Shown: positions 35,742-43,127 of the stretch, in pieces
Position numbering within the stretch: the first letter of the stretch is position 1
How the letters are laid out: every line of letters starts with the position of its first letter
Position numbers and translations under genes: made by a program
Notes under the pieces: generated by a model
The model's input: the letters and a program-made list of their open reading frames with translations, nothing else
The model's database searches: none
What the model was told of the DNA's origin: nothing
From: Oscillospiraceae bacterium
Lineage (GTDB): Bacteria > Bacillota > Clostridia > Oscillospirales > Oscillospiraceae
Length of the DNA stretch: 64,000 nt
Direction of reading: 5' to 3'
Assembly: GCA_017540645.1 (NCBI GenBank)
Contig: JAFYAQ010000001.1
Span: 1 to 64,000, forward strand

Positions 35742-36521
35742 CTATGAGGAAATGGCGTTTTTGATCTGGCCGATGGCCCCCTTTTCCAGCCGGGAGACCT
35801 GGGCCTGGGAGATGCCCACCAGGTCGGCCACCTCCATCTGGGTCCGCCCCTCGAAAAAGCGGAGGGACAAGATGCGCTTTTCCCGCTCCCCCAGCCGGCG
35901 CATGGCGTCCGCGAGAGCCATGGCGTCCAGCCAGTTGTCGTCCGTGTTCCGGGGGTCCCCCACCTGGTCCATCACCGTCACCGATTCCCCTGCATCGTTG
36001 TAGATGGGTTCCGACAGGCTGACCGGGTCGCTGATGGCGTCCAGGGCAAAGGTGATCTCCGCCCGGGGGATGCCCAGGGCCTTGGACAGCTCGTCCTCCG
36101 TGGGCTCCCGGCCCGTCTCGCCCAGGAGCTTTTCCCGGGCCTGCAGCACCTTGTAGGCCGTGTCCCGCATGCTCCGGGACACCCGCACGGCGCTGTTGTC
36201 CCGGAGATAGCGGCGGATCTCCCCCGCGATCATGGGAACGCCGTAAGTGCTGAAACGCACGTCGTGGGCGTCGCAGTCAAAGTTGTCCACCGCCTTGATG
36301 AGCCCCACGCAGCCCACCTGGAACAGGTCGTCCACGTTCTCTCCCCGGGCGGCGAAGCGCTGGATCACGCTGAGCACCAGCCGCAGGTTCCCGGCGATCA
36401 GGCTCTCCCGGGCGCTTTTGTCCCCGGACCGGGCCCGTTGAAGAAGCGTCCGGGTCTCAGCGGCGCTGAGTGTGGGCAGCCGGGCGGTGTTCACGCCGCA
36501 GATCTCTACTTTTCCCTGCAA
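35742..36521 (-). CDS. sigG: RNA polymerase sporulation sigma factor SigG
   Basis: The 259-residue protein starts QGKVEICGVNTARLP, diagnostic of sigma-G. It contains region 2 (NLRLVLSVIQRF, DDLFQVGCVGLIKA), region 3, and region 4 with LRFFEGRTQMEVADLVGISQAQVSRLEK reduced to its helix-turn-helix. It directs late forespore transcription. The start is a TTG at 36521, and the ribosome-binding site GGGAGGGG lies in the arm of a perfect 14-bp hairpin (36527-36565). In Bacillus subtilis the sigG leader also has a hairpin and a weak start codon that damp translation. Confidence 0.95.
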   Translation of the reverse strand: MQGKVEICGVNTARLPTLSAAETRTLLQRARSGDKSARESLIAGNLRLVLSVIQRFAARGENVDDLFQVGCVGLIKAVDNFDCDAHDVRFSTYGVPMIAGEIRRYLRDNSAVRVSRSMRDTAYKVLQAREKLLGETGREPTEDELSKALGIPRAEITFALDAISDPVSLSEPIYNDAGESVTVMDQVGDPRNTDDNWLDAMALADAMRRLGEREKRILSLRFFEGRTQMEVADLVGISQAQVSRLEKGAIGQIKNAISS

Positions 36522-36526
36522 AATAT

Positions 36527-36565
36527 CCCCTCCCTTGCGGCCTTAGTCTTTCCGCAGGGGAGGGG
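36527..36565 (-). promoter_or_regulatory. sigG leader hairpin masking the ribosome-binding site
   Basis: Fourteen base pairs with one G-U join 36527-36540 to 36552-36565 around an 11-nt loop. The arm nearest the start codon is the ribosome-binding site itself. Confidence 0.8.
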
Positions 36566-36738
36566 ATTTTATACATTTTGCTCCGGACGGAATCCATCCC
36601 GAAGCGTCTTGGTTTCGGGGAACTGTTTTGCCGTTGACCGGGCGGCGCAAAGTAAAGTCCTTTTTATCGGACCTCACATGTGTTATTCTTATCTTGAGGG
36701 GTAAAAAACAGGGTTTTTGCCCTTGCGATTGGAAAGGA

Positions 36739-36930
36739 ATGACGTATTCTATGGACGTAACGATCGTGGACCCGGCGTGGGAAAAGCTAACGTATAAAGA
36801 AAAGAACCATCAACTGTTCCTGCGGGAAAAGGCGCTCCTGGACGGATTCCTGGCCCATGGCGCCATCTCCCGGGCCCAGCACGACCAGAGTCTGCACGAT
36901 TTGACCGAAAAGATGGAGGAATCGAAATGA
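36739..36930 (+). CDS. small conserved hypothetical protein
   Basis: This ~63-residue protein (start 36739 or 36751; AAAGGA lies at 36733) reads DVTIVDPAWEKLTYKEKNHQLFLREKALLDGFLAHGAIS in its core. It is charged and helical, with no motif I recognise. Its TGA overlaps the ATG of the zinc-ribbon gene, and both precede the RNA-repair genes on the same strand, so they may belong to the same operon or simply be adjacent accessory genes. Confidence 0.6.
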   Translation: MTYSMDVTIVDPAWEKLTYKEKNHQLFLREKALLDGFLAHGAISRAQHDQSLHDLTEKMEESK

Positions 36931-37124
36931 AGCGCATCCGCTGGATCCGAAAGACGCATCTCTTCCGGGCGGACGAGTATATCTGCTCCCACTGCGGCGC
37001 GTCCTTCGGCAAGCCCCGGAAGGTCTGTCCCAACTGCCAATCGGTGATGGACAGCGCCAAATACGACCCGTCCTGGGTGGATGAGGCCGAAGCGTTGTCC
37101 GCTATTCTGGAAGAGGACTGGTAA
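36927..37124 (+). CDS. small zinc-ribbon protein
   Basis: The 65-residue protein has CSHCGASFGKPRKVCPNC, a four-cysteine zinc ribbon, in an otherwise acidic and basic context. It overlaps the preceding gene by ATGA, so it is translationally coupled. It lies 61 bases upstream of the kinase gene. Nucleic-acid or protein binding is the usual role of such ribbons. Confidence 0.7.
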   Translation: MKRIRWIRKTHLFRADEYICSHCGASFGKPRKVCPNCQSVMDSAKYDPSWVDEAEALSAILEEDW

Positions 37125-37185
37125 AAAACGACGATTTCGTGTATTCTGTGCCTGGAAAAAACAAACGGAGAATTGAACAGATCAA

Positions 37186-37638
37186 ATGAAAACCGCTACG
37201 ATTATGATCGGTATCCAAGGGAGCGGCAAGAGTGAATTCTGCCGGCGCTTTCTTCCGGAGACATGTCGAATAAACCTGGATACCCTGAAAACAAGGAATA
37301 ACGAAAAGCGCCAGCTCGAGGACTGTTTCGCCCGGGGTATAGACTTTGTCGTTGACAATACAAACCCCAACCGGGAAGCTCGTGCCCGCTATATCCCTGT
37401 CGCCAAAGAGCACGGATACCGTGTTGTCGGATATTTCATGCAGTCCCGTCTGCAGGAGTGCATTGCCCGCAACAATCTGCGCGAAGGAAAAGAAAAGATC
37501 CCCGCAAAGGCAATCGCCATGACTTCAAATATGCTGGAGATGCCCAGCAAGGCCGAAGGCTTCGACGAGCTCTATTTTGTGGCAAACGACGGCGCGGAAA
37601 TGAAAATAAGCAAATGGAGAGAAAACGATGAACTTTGA
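37186..37638 (+). CDS. polynucleotide-kinase-like P-loop protein
   Basis: The 150-residue protein has Walker A GIQGSGKS (residues 9-16), a DTLK/R segment, VVDNTNPNREAR (the DNTN motif of T4 Pnk-type kinases) and a lid-like RNNLREGKEKIP. These features fit an RNA/DNA 5'-kinase of the Pnk family rather than a metabolic kinase. It overlaps the Thg1-like gene by 11 bases. A 5'-kinase would prepare 5'-OH RNA ends left by ribotoxins for the Thg1-like polymerase or another ligase route. The substrate is inferred from context. Confidence 0.8.
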   Translation: MKTATIMIGIQGSGKSEFCRRFLPETCRINLDTLKTRNNEKRQLEDCFARGIDFVVDNTNPNREARARYIPVAKEHGYRVVGYFMQSRLQECIARNNLREGKEKIPAKAIAMTSNMLEMPSKAEGFDELYFVANDGAEMKISKWRENDEL

Positions 37639-38386
37639 TGATCTTGACGCAAAAATGCGCGTATATGAGCAATCCCTGGATCAGGTGTTGATCCCTGAAC
37701 TGTATCTGGTTGCTCGCCTGGACGGAAACCGCTTTACCCGTCTTACCAAGGAAATCTGCAGTTTTGAAGCTCCGTTTGATATCCGATTCCGGGATATGAT
37801 GGTAGAGACCGTCAAGGCCCTGATGAACTACGGATTCAGAGTTATCTATGGCTTTACGGAGAGTGACGAGATCTCTTTGCTGTTCCACCCCGACGAGGAC
37901 ACCTTCGGACGCAAAGTCCGTAAGTACAACTCCCTGCTAGCCGGTGTGGCCAGCGCCGCCTTTTCCCAGCAGCTCGGCCAGCAGGCAATTTTTGACTGCC
38001 GCATGGTGCCGCTCCCCACTGTTGAGCGTGTCCAAGATTATTTCCTCTGGCGGCAGGAGGATGCCCACAGGAACTCCCTCAACGCTCACTGCTACTGGAT
38101 GCTCCGCAAGCAGGGCAAGAGCGTTGCCGAAGCGACAAAGATGCTGGAAGGCCAATCGGTCGCCTTCAAAAATGAACTTCTTTTCCAGACCGGGATCAAC
38201 TTCGACAAGCTCCCCAGTTGGCAGAAGCGCGGCATCGGTGTGTACTGGGATACCTATGAGAAGCAGGGCTTCAACCCCAAAACCGGGCAGACGGGAATTG
38301 CGATCCGCCGCGGTCTGAAAGTTGATATGGAGATTCCTCTCCGGGAAGCCTACGCCGATTTTATTGCAAAGACGCTGGCTGAATAA
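37628..38386 (+). CDS. Thg1-like 3'-5' RNA polymerase (tRNAHis guanylyltransferase superfamily)
   Basis: The 252-residue protein shows the Thg1 catalytic core: RLDGNRFTRLTKE with metal ligand D32, and YGFTESDEISLLF with D80, then FDCRMVPLPT and a long C-terminal half. Thg1-like proteins of bacteria repair 5'-truncated tRNAs by templated addition in the 3'-5' direction. The family is rare in Clostridia. The start overlaps the end of the kinase gene, implying coupled synthesis. Two WYL genes, a structured RNA array and RtcB follow on the same strand, so a tRNA-repair role is well supported by context. Confidence 0.92.
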   Translation: MNFDDLDAKMRVYEQSLDQVLIPELYLVARLDGNRFTRLTKEICSFEAPFDIRFRDMMVETVKALMNYGFRVIYGFTESDEISLLFHPDEDTFGRKVRKYNSLLAGVASAAFSQQLGQQAIFDCRMVPLPTVERVQDYFLWRQEDAHRNSLNAHCYWMLRKQGKSVAEATKMLEGQSVAFKNELLFQTGINFDKLPSWQKRGIGVYWDTYEKQGFNPKTGQTGIAIRRGLKVDMEIPLREAYADFIAKTLAE

Positions 38387-38424
38387 GCGCAAAATCTTCA
38401 GCATTTCGCAAAGGAGGTGACGCC

Positions 38425-39657
38425 ATGGCTTACAGCGAGCTGATCAAAAGCTTTGAAAAGATCCGCGACTACATGCGGGAATTCTATATTTACGGATTCA
38501 AGAGCCGCGAGGACTACACGAAAAAGAGCGCCCGCAGCTATGACGACGAGCGCCGCCGGATCGAAAGCTGGCTGGGGGGCTACATGGCTTTCCGCCGCAG
38601 CTCCGAGGGGAAAAACGTCTTCATCTCCGTGGACAACCGCAGCGTCACCTTTAACCCGCTGCACAGCGCCTGGAAGGCCAAAAGCTTCACCGACAAGGAT
38701 ATCGTGCTGCATTTCTGCATCCTGGACATCCTTTCCGACGGCACGGCCCGCGGCGTGACCCAGATCTCCGACGGCGTGGCGGCGTATCTGTCCCACACGG
38801 AAACCCCCTTTGAGATCGATGAATCCACGGTCCGCAAGAAGCTGAAGGAGTACTCGGAGCTGGGGATCCTCCGCGGCGAAAAAGCCGGGCGCTCCCTCCT
38901 GTACCGCCTGGCGGACAGCCGGGTGGACCTCTCTTCCTGGGAGGACGCCGCGGCGTACTATTCGGAGGAAGCCCCTCTCGGCGTGATCGGCTCCTATCTG
39001 CTGGACCGGCAGGAGGAGGCGCCGGAGCATTTCCGCTACAAGCATCACTATCTGCTCCATACCCTGGACACGCAGGTGCTTTATGACGCGCTGTGCGCCA
39101 TGAAGGAGAAGCGCTGCGTGGATATCGTCACCTTCAGCATCCGCAAGGACGCGGAGCGGGAGCACCGGGTGTACCCGCTGCGCTTTTACATCAGCACCCA
39201 GACCGGGCGGGAGTATCTTCTGGCCTACCATTACAAATTCCGCAAGCCCATGTTCTTCCGCCTGGACACGGTGCGCTCCATCCAGGCCGGCCCGGTGGAG
39301 ACCCGGCACGAAAAATATGAGGGCTTTGCCGTCAAGTTCGATGAAAACCTCTGGGGGGTATCCACGGGCGGCGATTACAGTCTGGACCATGTGGAGCTCA
39401 CCATCCGTGTGGGGGACAGCGAGAGCTATATCCTCGACCGGCTGGAGCGGGAGAAGCGCCACGGGCGGATCGAGCCGATCGACGATCACACCTATAAGTT
39501 TACGGCGGACGTGTACGACGCCGGGGAGCTTTTGATGTGGGCCCGGAGCTTCATCGGGCGGGTGGTCCGCTTTGAGAGCGACAACTCCTTTGCCGTCACC
39601 CGCTTTTACGACGACCTGGGGCGCATGGCCGAGATGTACGGAGGTGAGGAGGCATGA
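38425..39657 (+). CDS. WYL-domain transcriptional regulator 1
   Basis: The 410-residue protein has an N-terminal helical region with a winged-helix-like part (DESTVRKKLKEYSELGILRGEKAGRS reduced to its core) and a C-terminal WYL domain with HRVYPLRFYISTQTGREYLLAYHY. WYL proteins bind nucleic acid or a nucleotide ligand and often control defence and repair loci. AAAGGAGGTG precedes the ATG. Its stop overlaps the next WYL gene. It probably senses RNA ends or damage products and activates the promoter before the RNA array. Confidence 0.85.
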   Translation: MAYSELIKSFEKIRDYMREFYIYGFKSREDYTKKSARSYDDERRRIESWLGGYMAFRRSSEGKNVFISVDNRSVTFNPLHSAWKAKSFTDKDIVLHFCILDILSDGTARGVTQISDGVAAYLSHTETPFEIDESTVRKKLKEYSELGILRGEKAGRSLLYRLADSRVDLSSWEDAAAYYSEEAPLGVIGSYLLDRQEEAPEHFRYKHHYLLHTLDTQVLYDALCAMKEKRCVDIVTFSIRKDAEREHRVYPLRFYISTQTGREYLLAYHYKFRKPMFFRLDTVRSIQAGPVETRHEKYEGFAVKFDENLWGVSTGGDYSLDHVELTIRVGDSESYILDRLEREKRHGRIEPIDDHTYKFTADVYDAGELLMWARSFIGRVVRFESDNSFAVTRFYDDLGRMAEMYGGEEA

Positions 39658-40568
39658 TCTTCTCCGAGATCTACGGCAGCTATTTCAAGGCCGTCTCGGC
39701 CATCCTCTCCAAGGCCGCGGACGGGGCGCTGACGGAGAAGGAGCTGACCCGCACCGTGCTGGAGAACGCTTTCGGGGAAAGCCTGATCACGATCCCCGCC
39801 AGGCTGACCGACGGCAGCTGGCCGCTGCTCACCCCGGACTTTGGCACCCCGTTGAAGCACAAGCCCCGCATGCCTCTGACGACGCTGGAAAAGCAGTGGC
39901 TCAAGGCCCTGCTGCTGGATCCCCGCATCCGCCTCTTCGCTCCCTCCGGGGAGGGTCTGGAGGACGTGGAGCCGCTTTTCACGCCGGATCAGTTCGTGTA
40001 TTTTGACCGCTACACGGACGGGGACGATTACTCCGACCCTCTTTATATCGAGCATTTCCGCAGCATCCTCCGGGCCCTGCGGGAAAAGCGAAAGCTCCTT
40101 GTCTGTTTCCACGGGCATCGGGGCAACCGGCGGAGCTGCGTCTGTATCCCTTACAAGCTGGAGTACTCCTCCAAGGACGACAAATTCCGGCTGATCACCG
40201 CCTTTCGGAACAAGCCGGTGACGGTCAATCTCTCCCGGATCGACTCGGTGCAGATCCTGGATCCCTGGGAGGAAAACGAATACAGCCCGCCCCGCGAACG
40301 GGAGGAAGCGCTTGTCATGGAGCTCATTGATTCGCGCAACGCCCTGGAGCGGGCCATGCTCCACTTCTCCGACCTGGAAAAGGAGACGGAGCGGATCGGC
40401 GAGGGGCGCTACCGGATCACCCTGCACTACCTCCGGGGGGATGAGACGGAGATTTTGATCCGCATCCTCTCCTTCGGTCCGGTGCTGAAGGTGCTCGAGC
40501 CGGAGAGCATGGTCTCCCAGATCCGGGAGCGGCTTGCAAGGCAGATGGCCCTGACGGCGGAAGAATAA
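39654..40568 (+). CDS. WYL-domain transcriptional regulator 2
   Basis: The 304-residue protein overlaps the first WYL gene by four bases (ATGA). It contains FRSILRALREKRKLLVCFHGHRGN followed by CVCIPYKLEYSSKDDKFRL, the WYL core, and a C-terminal WCX-like domain. It lacks the long N-terminal DNA-binding region of its partner, so the two may work as a heteromer. A strong terminator follows its stop and separates the regulators from the RNA array. Confidence 0.85.
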   Translation: MIFSEIYGSYFKAVSAILSKAADGALTEKELTRTVLENAFGESLITIPARLTDGSWPLLTPDFGTPLKHKPRMPLTTLEKQWLKALLLDPRIRLFAPSGEGLEDVEPLFTPDQFVYFDRYTDGDDYSDPLYIEHFRSILRALREKRKLLVCFHGHRGNRRSCVCIPYKLEYSSKDDKFRLITAFRNKPVTVNLSRIDSVQILDPWEENEYSPPREREEALVMELIDSRNALERAMLHFSDLEKETERIGEGRYRITLHYLRGDETEILIRILSFGPVLKVLEPESMVSQIRERLARQMALTAEE

Positions 40569-40577
40569 CGAAAAAAA

Positions 40578-40618
40578 TGCGAACTTTCCTCGAAAAAGGA
40601 GAGTTCGCAACTTTTTTT
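40578..40618. terminator. terminator between the WYL genes and the RNA array
   Basis: TGCGAACTTTCCT pairs with AGGAGAGTTCGCA with one mismatch around CGAAAA, and seven T follow. The preceding run of seven A allows action in both directions. It makes the array a separate transcription unit. Confidence 0.85.
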
Positions 40619-40620
40619 CC

Positions 40621-40656
40621 AGGAAAAACCCGGGAAAGGCTCGTATAGTGTAGCCG
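40621..40656 (+). promoter_or_regulatory. candidate regulated promoter of the RNA array
   Basis: TATAGT at 40644-40649 is a good -10 box, and the expected start near 40656 is eight bases before the first RNA. No -35 consensus lies 16-18 bases upstream, as in activator-dependent promoters. A GGCT/AGCC dyad brackets the -10 box. Confidence 0.5.
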
Positions 40657-40663
40657 TAAACAA

Positions 40664-40720
40664 AAGCACGAACAGCAACAACATATGAATCTGTCGCCAA
40701 AACAGTTACAACGTGCTTTG
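40664..40720 (+). ncRNA. array RNA 1
   Basis: The terminal helix is AAGCACG (40664-40670) with CGTGCTT (40712-40718). After the 5' arm comes AACAGCAAC. An inner hairpin CTGT/ACAG (40691-40705) has the 7-nt loop CGCCAAA. No T-arm is present. It ends in CTTTG, like the CTTG of the other elements. Confidence 0.8.
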
Positions 40721-40724
40721 CGAA

Positions 40725-40830
40725 AGACACAGACAGCAGCATTTTCGGTGCATTAGCTTCGTGGGAAGCACCCGGCAGCTAACCGGGGAACGGCGGGTTC
40801 GACTCCCGTATGCATAAAAACTGTGTCTTG
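40725..40830 (+). ncRNA. array RNA 2, tRNA-like
   Basis: The terminal helix is AGACACAG (40725-40732) with CTGTGTCT (40821-40828). Inside, TGCAT/ATGCA (40749-40753, 40810-40814) closes a cloverleaf: a D-like arm GCTTC-GTGG-GAAGC, an anticodon-like arm CCCGG-CAGCTAA-CCGGG and a T-arm CGGG-TTCGACT-CCCG with a consensus T-loop. There is no U33, and the acceptor is only 5 bp, so it is not a decoding tRNA. Confidence 0.88.
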
Positions 40831-40831
40831 A

Positions 40832-40925
40832 AAGGCGCCAACAGCAAATCCGAATCGCTGAATGGTTAAGCAGCCGGTTCATACCCGGCGTATGCGGGTT
40901 CGAATCCCGTTTCGACGGCGCCTTG
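40832..40925 (+). ncRNA. array RNA 3, tRNA-like with CAU-type anticodon loop
   Basis: The terminal helix is AAGGCGCC (40832-40839) with GGCGCCTT (40917-40924). Inside are a D-arm with GAATGGTTA loop including GG, an anticodon arm GCCGG-TTCATAC-CCGGC (40873-40889) with U33 and anticodon CAU, and a T-arm CGGG-TTCGAAT-CCCG (40895-40909). The acceptor equivalent is only CGAA/TTCG. ACAGCAAA links the outer helix to this cloverleaf. Confidence 0.9.
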
Positions 40926-40941
40926 TTCTGCGAAAACCATA

Positions 40942-41027
40942 AAGGTGCATACAGCAAATATCCCGATGACCCGGAACAGGTACTGCCTGACGGGTAAGTG
41001 GCATGGTGGAACATGCCGTGCACCTTG
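40942..41027 (+). ncRNA. array RNA 4
   Basis: The terminal helix is AAGGTGCA (40942-40949) with TGCACCTT (41019-41026), and TACAGCAAA follows the 5' arm. Inner pairings are CCCG/CGGG, CAGG-TACTG-CCTG and GGCATG-GTGGAA-CATGCC. I see no T-loop and no 7-nt loop, so it departs most from tRNA. The tail is CTTG. Confidence 0.82.
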
Positions 41028-41046
41028 TTTTATCACAAAGTAAATA

Positions 41047-41159
41047 AAGGTGCGTCATCCGCGACACCGCGTCTTGGTCGGAGTCTCGCCAACTCTTCCG
41101 CCCACACCAACCTGCGCATTCGGACGGAAACGCGCTCAAAGGCATGAGCACGCACCTTG
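41047..41159 (+). ncRNA. array RNA 5
   Basis: The terminal helix is AAGGTGCGT (41047-41055) with ACGCACCTT (41150-41158). The ACAGCA linker is missing. An inner stem GAGT/ACTC (41081-41095) carries the 7-nt loop CTCGCCA with U33. GCTCA-AAGGCA-TGAGC lies next to the 3' arm, and TTCCG/CGGAA closes another domain. Confidence 0.8.
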
Positions 41160-41162
41160 TAT

Positions 41163-41239
41163 AGATGCGCACACAGCAAATCAGCTTCGAATGTCTGCCT
41201 CGAAAGCAGAAGGTCAAGGGGATCTCCCCGCGCATCTTG
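41163..41239 (+). ncRNA. array RNA 6, anticodon-stem-loop mimic
   Basis: The terminal helix is AGATGCGC (41163-41170) with GCGCATCT (41230-41237), followed by ACACAGCAAA. A 5-bp stem TCTGC/GCAGA (41194-41210) has the 7-nt loop CTCGAAA with U33, and a GGGGA/TCCCC hairpin precedes the 3' arm. The tail is CTTG. Confidence 0.85.
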
Positions 41240-41244
41240 ACAAA

Positions 41245-41304
41245 AAGACGCCGACAGCAAAAGCCTTTCTGGTACGGTCTCGAAAACCGAAAAACGGCGT
41301 CTTG
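41245..41304 (+). ncRNA. array RNA 7, anticodon-stem-loop mimic
   Basis: The terminal helix is AAGACGCCG (41245-41253) with CGGCGTCTT (41295-41303). ACAGCAAAA follows, and the stem CGGT/ACCG (41275-41289) has the same 7-nt loop CTCGAAA as RNA 6. It ends 38 bases before the start of the DUF2828 gene, with no terminator between them. Confidence 0.85.
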
Positions 41305-41342
41305 TTTATGAAAAAATTCTTTTCTGCAAAGGAGGCTTTCCC

Positions 41343-42800
41343 ATGCTGGAATTCCTGAAAAAAGAAGCAAATATGACGCTCACCGAAAACGGCGCGGCCA
41401 CCAACCGCAGCACGGGAAAGGAGTGTCTGGATCTGTTCGCCGCCATCGGCGGCCTGCGCCGGGAGAGCGAGCAGGAGATCGCCGCCCGCTTCCTGCGGGC
41501 CTATGCCGAGGATCCGGACCTGGCCATGAAGATCGCCTTTTTCGCCCGGGATATCCGGGGCGGCCTGGGCGAGCGGAAGGTCTTCCGCGCCATCCTCCGG
41601 TGGCTGGCTCTCAACGAGAAGGCTTCTCTTGTCCGCAACCTGCCCTATATCGCCGAGTACGGCCGTTGGGACGACGTGCTGGTGCTGCTGGACACCCCCT
41701 GCCGCGCCGAGGCCCTGGCCCAGCTGAAAAAGCAGTTCGACGCGGACATGGCCGCCCTCACCCACGGCGGGGAGGTCTCCCTGCTGGGCAAGTGGCTGCC
41801 CTCCGTCAACGCCTCCAACGCCGACACCGTGCGCCGGGCCAAGATCGTCGCCCGGGCCTTCGGACTCTCCGACCGGGATTATCGCAAGGCGCTGGTGACG
41901 CTTCGCGCGCGCATCCGCATCATCGAGAACAACCTCCGGGAGAAGGATTATACCTTCGATTACGCCAAGCAGCCCTCCAAGGCCATGTTCAAGTACCGCC
42001 GGGCCTTTATCCGCAACGACGGCGAGCGCTACGGCGCGTTCATGGAGCGGGTGAAAAAGGGCGAGGCCCGCGTACATACCGGCACTCTCTTCCCCTATGA
42101 GATCGTGGCGCCCTTCTTCTCCCGCAATGTCTCCGGCGAGGAGCGCACGGCCATCGACGCCACCTGGAACGCCCAGGAGGACTTCACCACCGGGGAAAAC
42201 GCCCTGGTGGTCGTGGACGGCTCCGGCTCCATGTACGCCGCCCGGGATCCCATGCCCGCCGCGGTGGCGCTCTCCCTGGGCGTGTACTTTGCCGAGCGGA
42301 ACACCGGCGCGTTCCGGAACCACTTCATCACCTTCTCCGAGAATCCCCAGCTGGTGGAAATCAAGGGCGGAGATATTCTGGACCGGATCCGCTACTGCCA
42401 CGACTTCAACGAGGCGGCCAACACCAATATCCAGAAGGTGTTCGAGCTCATCCTGGCGGCGGCGGTGAAAAACCGGGTGCCCCGGGAGGATCTGCCCTCC
42501 ACCGTGTACATCATCTCCGACATGGAGTTTGATTACTGCACGAAGGACGCCTCTCTCACCAACTTCGAGTACGCGAAGAAGCTGTTTGCCCGGCACGGGT
42601 ATCCCCTGCCCCGGCTGGTATTCTGGAACGTGGCCAGCCGGAACCGGCAGCAGCCCGTCACGATCAACGACCGGGGCGTGGCCCTGGTGAGCGGCTGCAG
42701 CCCCCGGGTCTTCTCCATGGTCATGGACGGCGAGCTGGATCCGTATTCCTACATGCTCAGCATCGTAGATACGGAGCGCTACGCGCCCATCGCGGCGTAA
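41343..42800 (+). CDS. DUF2828 (Ro/TROVE-related) protein with vWA domain
   Basis: The 485-residue protein begins with a HEAT-like helical half (FLRAYAEDPDLAMKIAFFARD, then GERKVFRAILRWLA) as in DUF2828/TROVE proteins. It ends with a von Willebrand A domain whose metal site is D292-G-S-G-S in VVVDGSGSM, with ISDMEFD later. Ro60 and bacterial Rsr are ring-shaped RNA binders that hold Y RNAs and misfolded RNAs. Here the array RNAs immediately upstream are natural candidates for its ligands. AAAGGAGG precedes the ATG, and the gene appears co-transcribed with the array. Confidence 0.88.
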   Translation: MLEFLKKEANMTLTENGAATNRSTGKECLDLFAAIGGLRRESEQEIAARFLRAYAEDPDLAMKIAFFARDIRGGLGERKVFRAILRWLALNEKASLVRNLPYIAEYGRWDDVLVLLDTPCRAEALAQLKKQFDADMAALTHGGEVSLLGKWLPSVNASNADTVRRAKIVARAFGLSDRDYRKALVTLRARIRIIENNLREKDYTFDYAKQPSKAMFKYRRAFIRNDGERYGAFMERVKKGEARVHTGTLFPYEIVAPFFSRNVSGEERTAIDATWNAQEDFTTGENALVVVDGSGSMYAARDPMPAAVALSLGVYFAERNTGAFRNHFITFSENPQLVEIKGGDILDRIRYCHDFNEAANTNIQKVFELILAAAVKNRVPREDLPSTVYIISDMEFDYCTKDASLTNFEYAKKLFARHGYPLPRLVFWNVASRNRQQPVTINDRGVALVSGCSPRVFSMVMDGELDPYSYMLSIVDTERYAPIAA

Positions 42801-43068
42801 GGAGCAATTCTCCGTTTGGTTTGCAGAGGACAGGGTGTGAAAAAGGCCCCCGTAAACGGGTCGCGGAGTTTTGAGGTCGATGCGCGCCGACGCTCTGCGC
42901 GCATCGGCGCGGCGGTGTACGGTCTCTGATTGGAAACAGAGCCGCTGTGCGCCGCCGTCTATTAGGCAACACCTCCGATGGGCAGAGACTGGATAGAGCA
43001 AGCTTGGACCACCTGCCCATTCAGGAGTGAGAAGCAACGATATGGCCATGCTCTCCATATCGCGGCGG
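42801..43068 (+). ncRNA. structured spacer between DUF2828 and rtcB genes
   Basis: There is no supported gene, but the region is full of perfect stems: CGATGCGCG/CGCGCATCG (42878-42906), CTCTG/CAGAG with an outer GGCGG/CCGCC (about 42911-42956), ATGGGCAG/CTGCCCAT (42978-43020) and CGATATGG/CCATATCG (43038-43062). It may be a processed RNA or a regulatory leader of rtcB. It lacks the ACAGCAAA and CTTG marks of the array elements. Confidence 0.6.
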
Positions 43069-43111
43069 GCCGGGGAGGCGGACTATGTCCCCGTATCTCC
43101 CCGGCTTTTTT
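43069..43111 (+). terminator. terminator or attenuator before rtcB
   Basis: GCCGGGGAG (43069-43077) pairs with CTCCCCGGC (43097-43105), followed by six T (43106-43111). It sits directly before the GAAAGGA of rtcB, so rtcB expression needs read-through or antitermination. Confidence 0.75.
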
Positions 43112-43127
43112 GAAAGGACTGACAAAA

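Noticed and set aside
40832..40925. Calling array RNA 3 a true tRNA with CAU anticodon
   Set aside because: The acceptor stem is only four base pairs, the cloverleaf is enclosed by an extra perfect helix, there is no CCA context, and it sits among six similar elements.
41050..41370. Open frames on both strands across the RNA array
   Set aside because: They have no ribosome-binding sites and follow from the GC-rich stems; the paired arms explain the sequence better.
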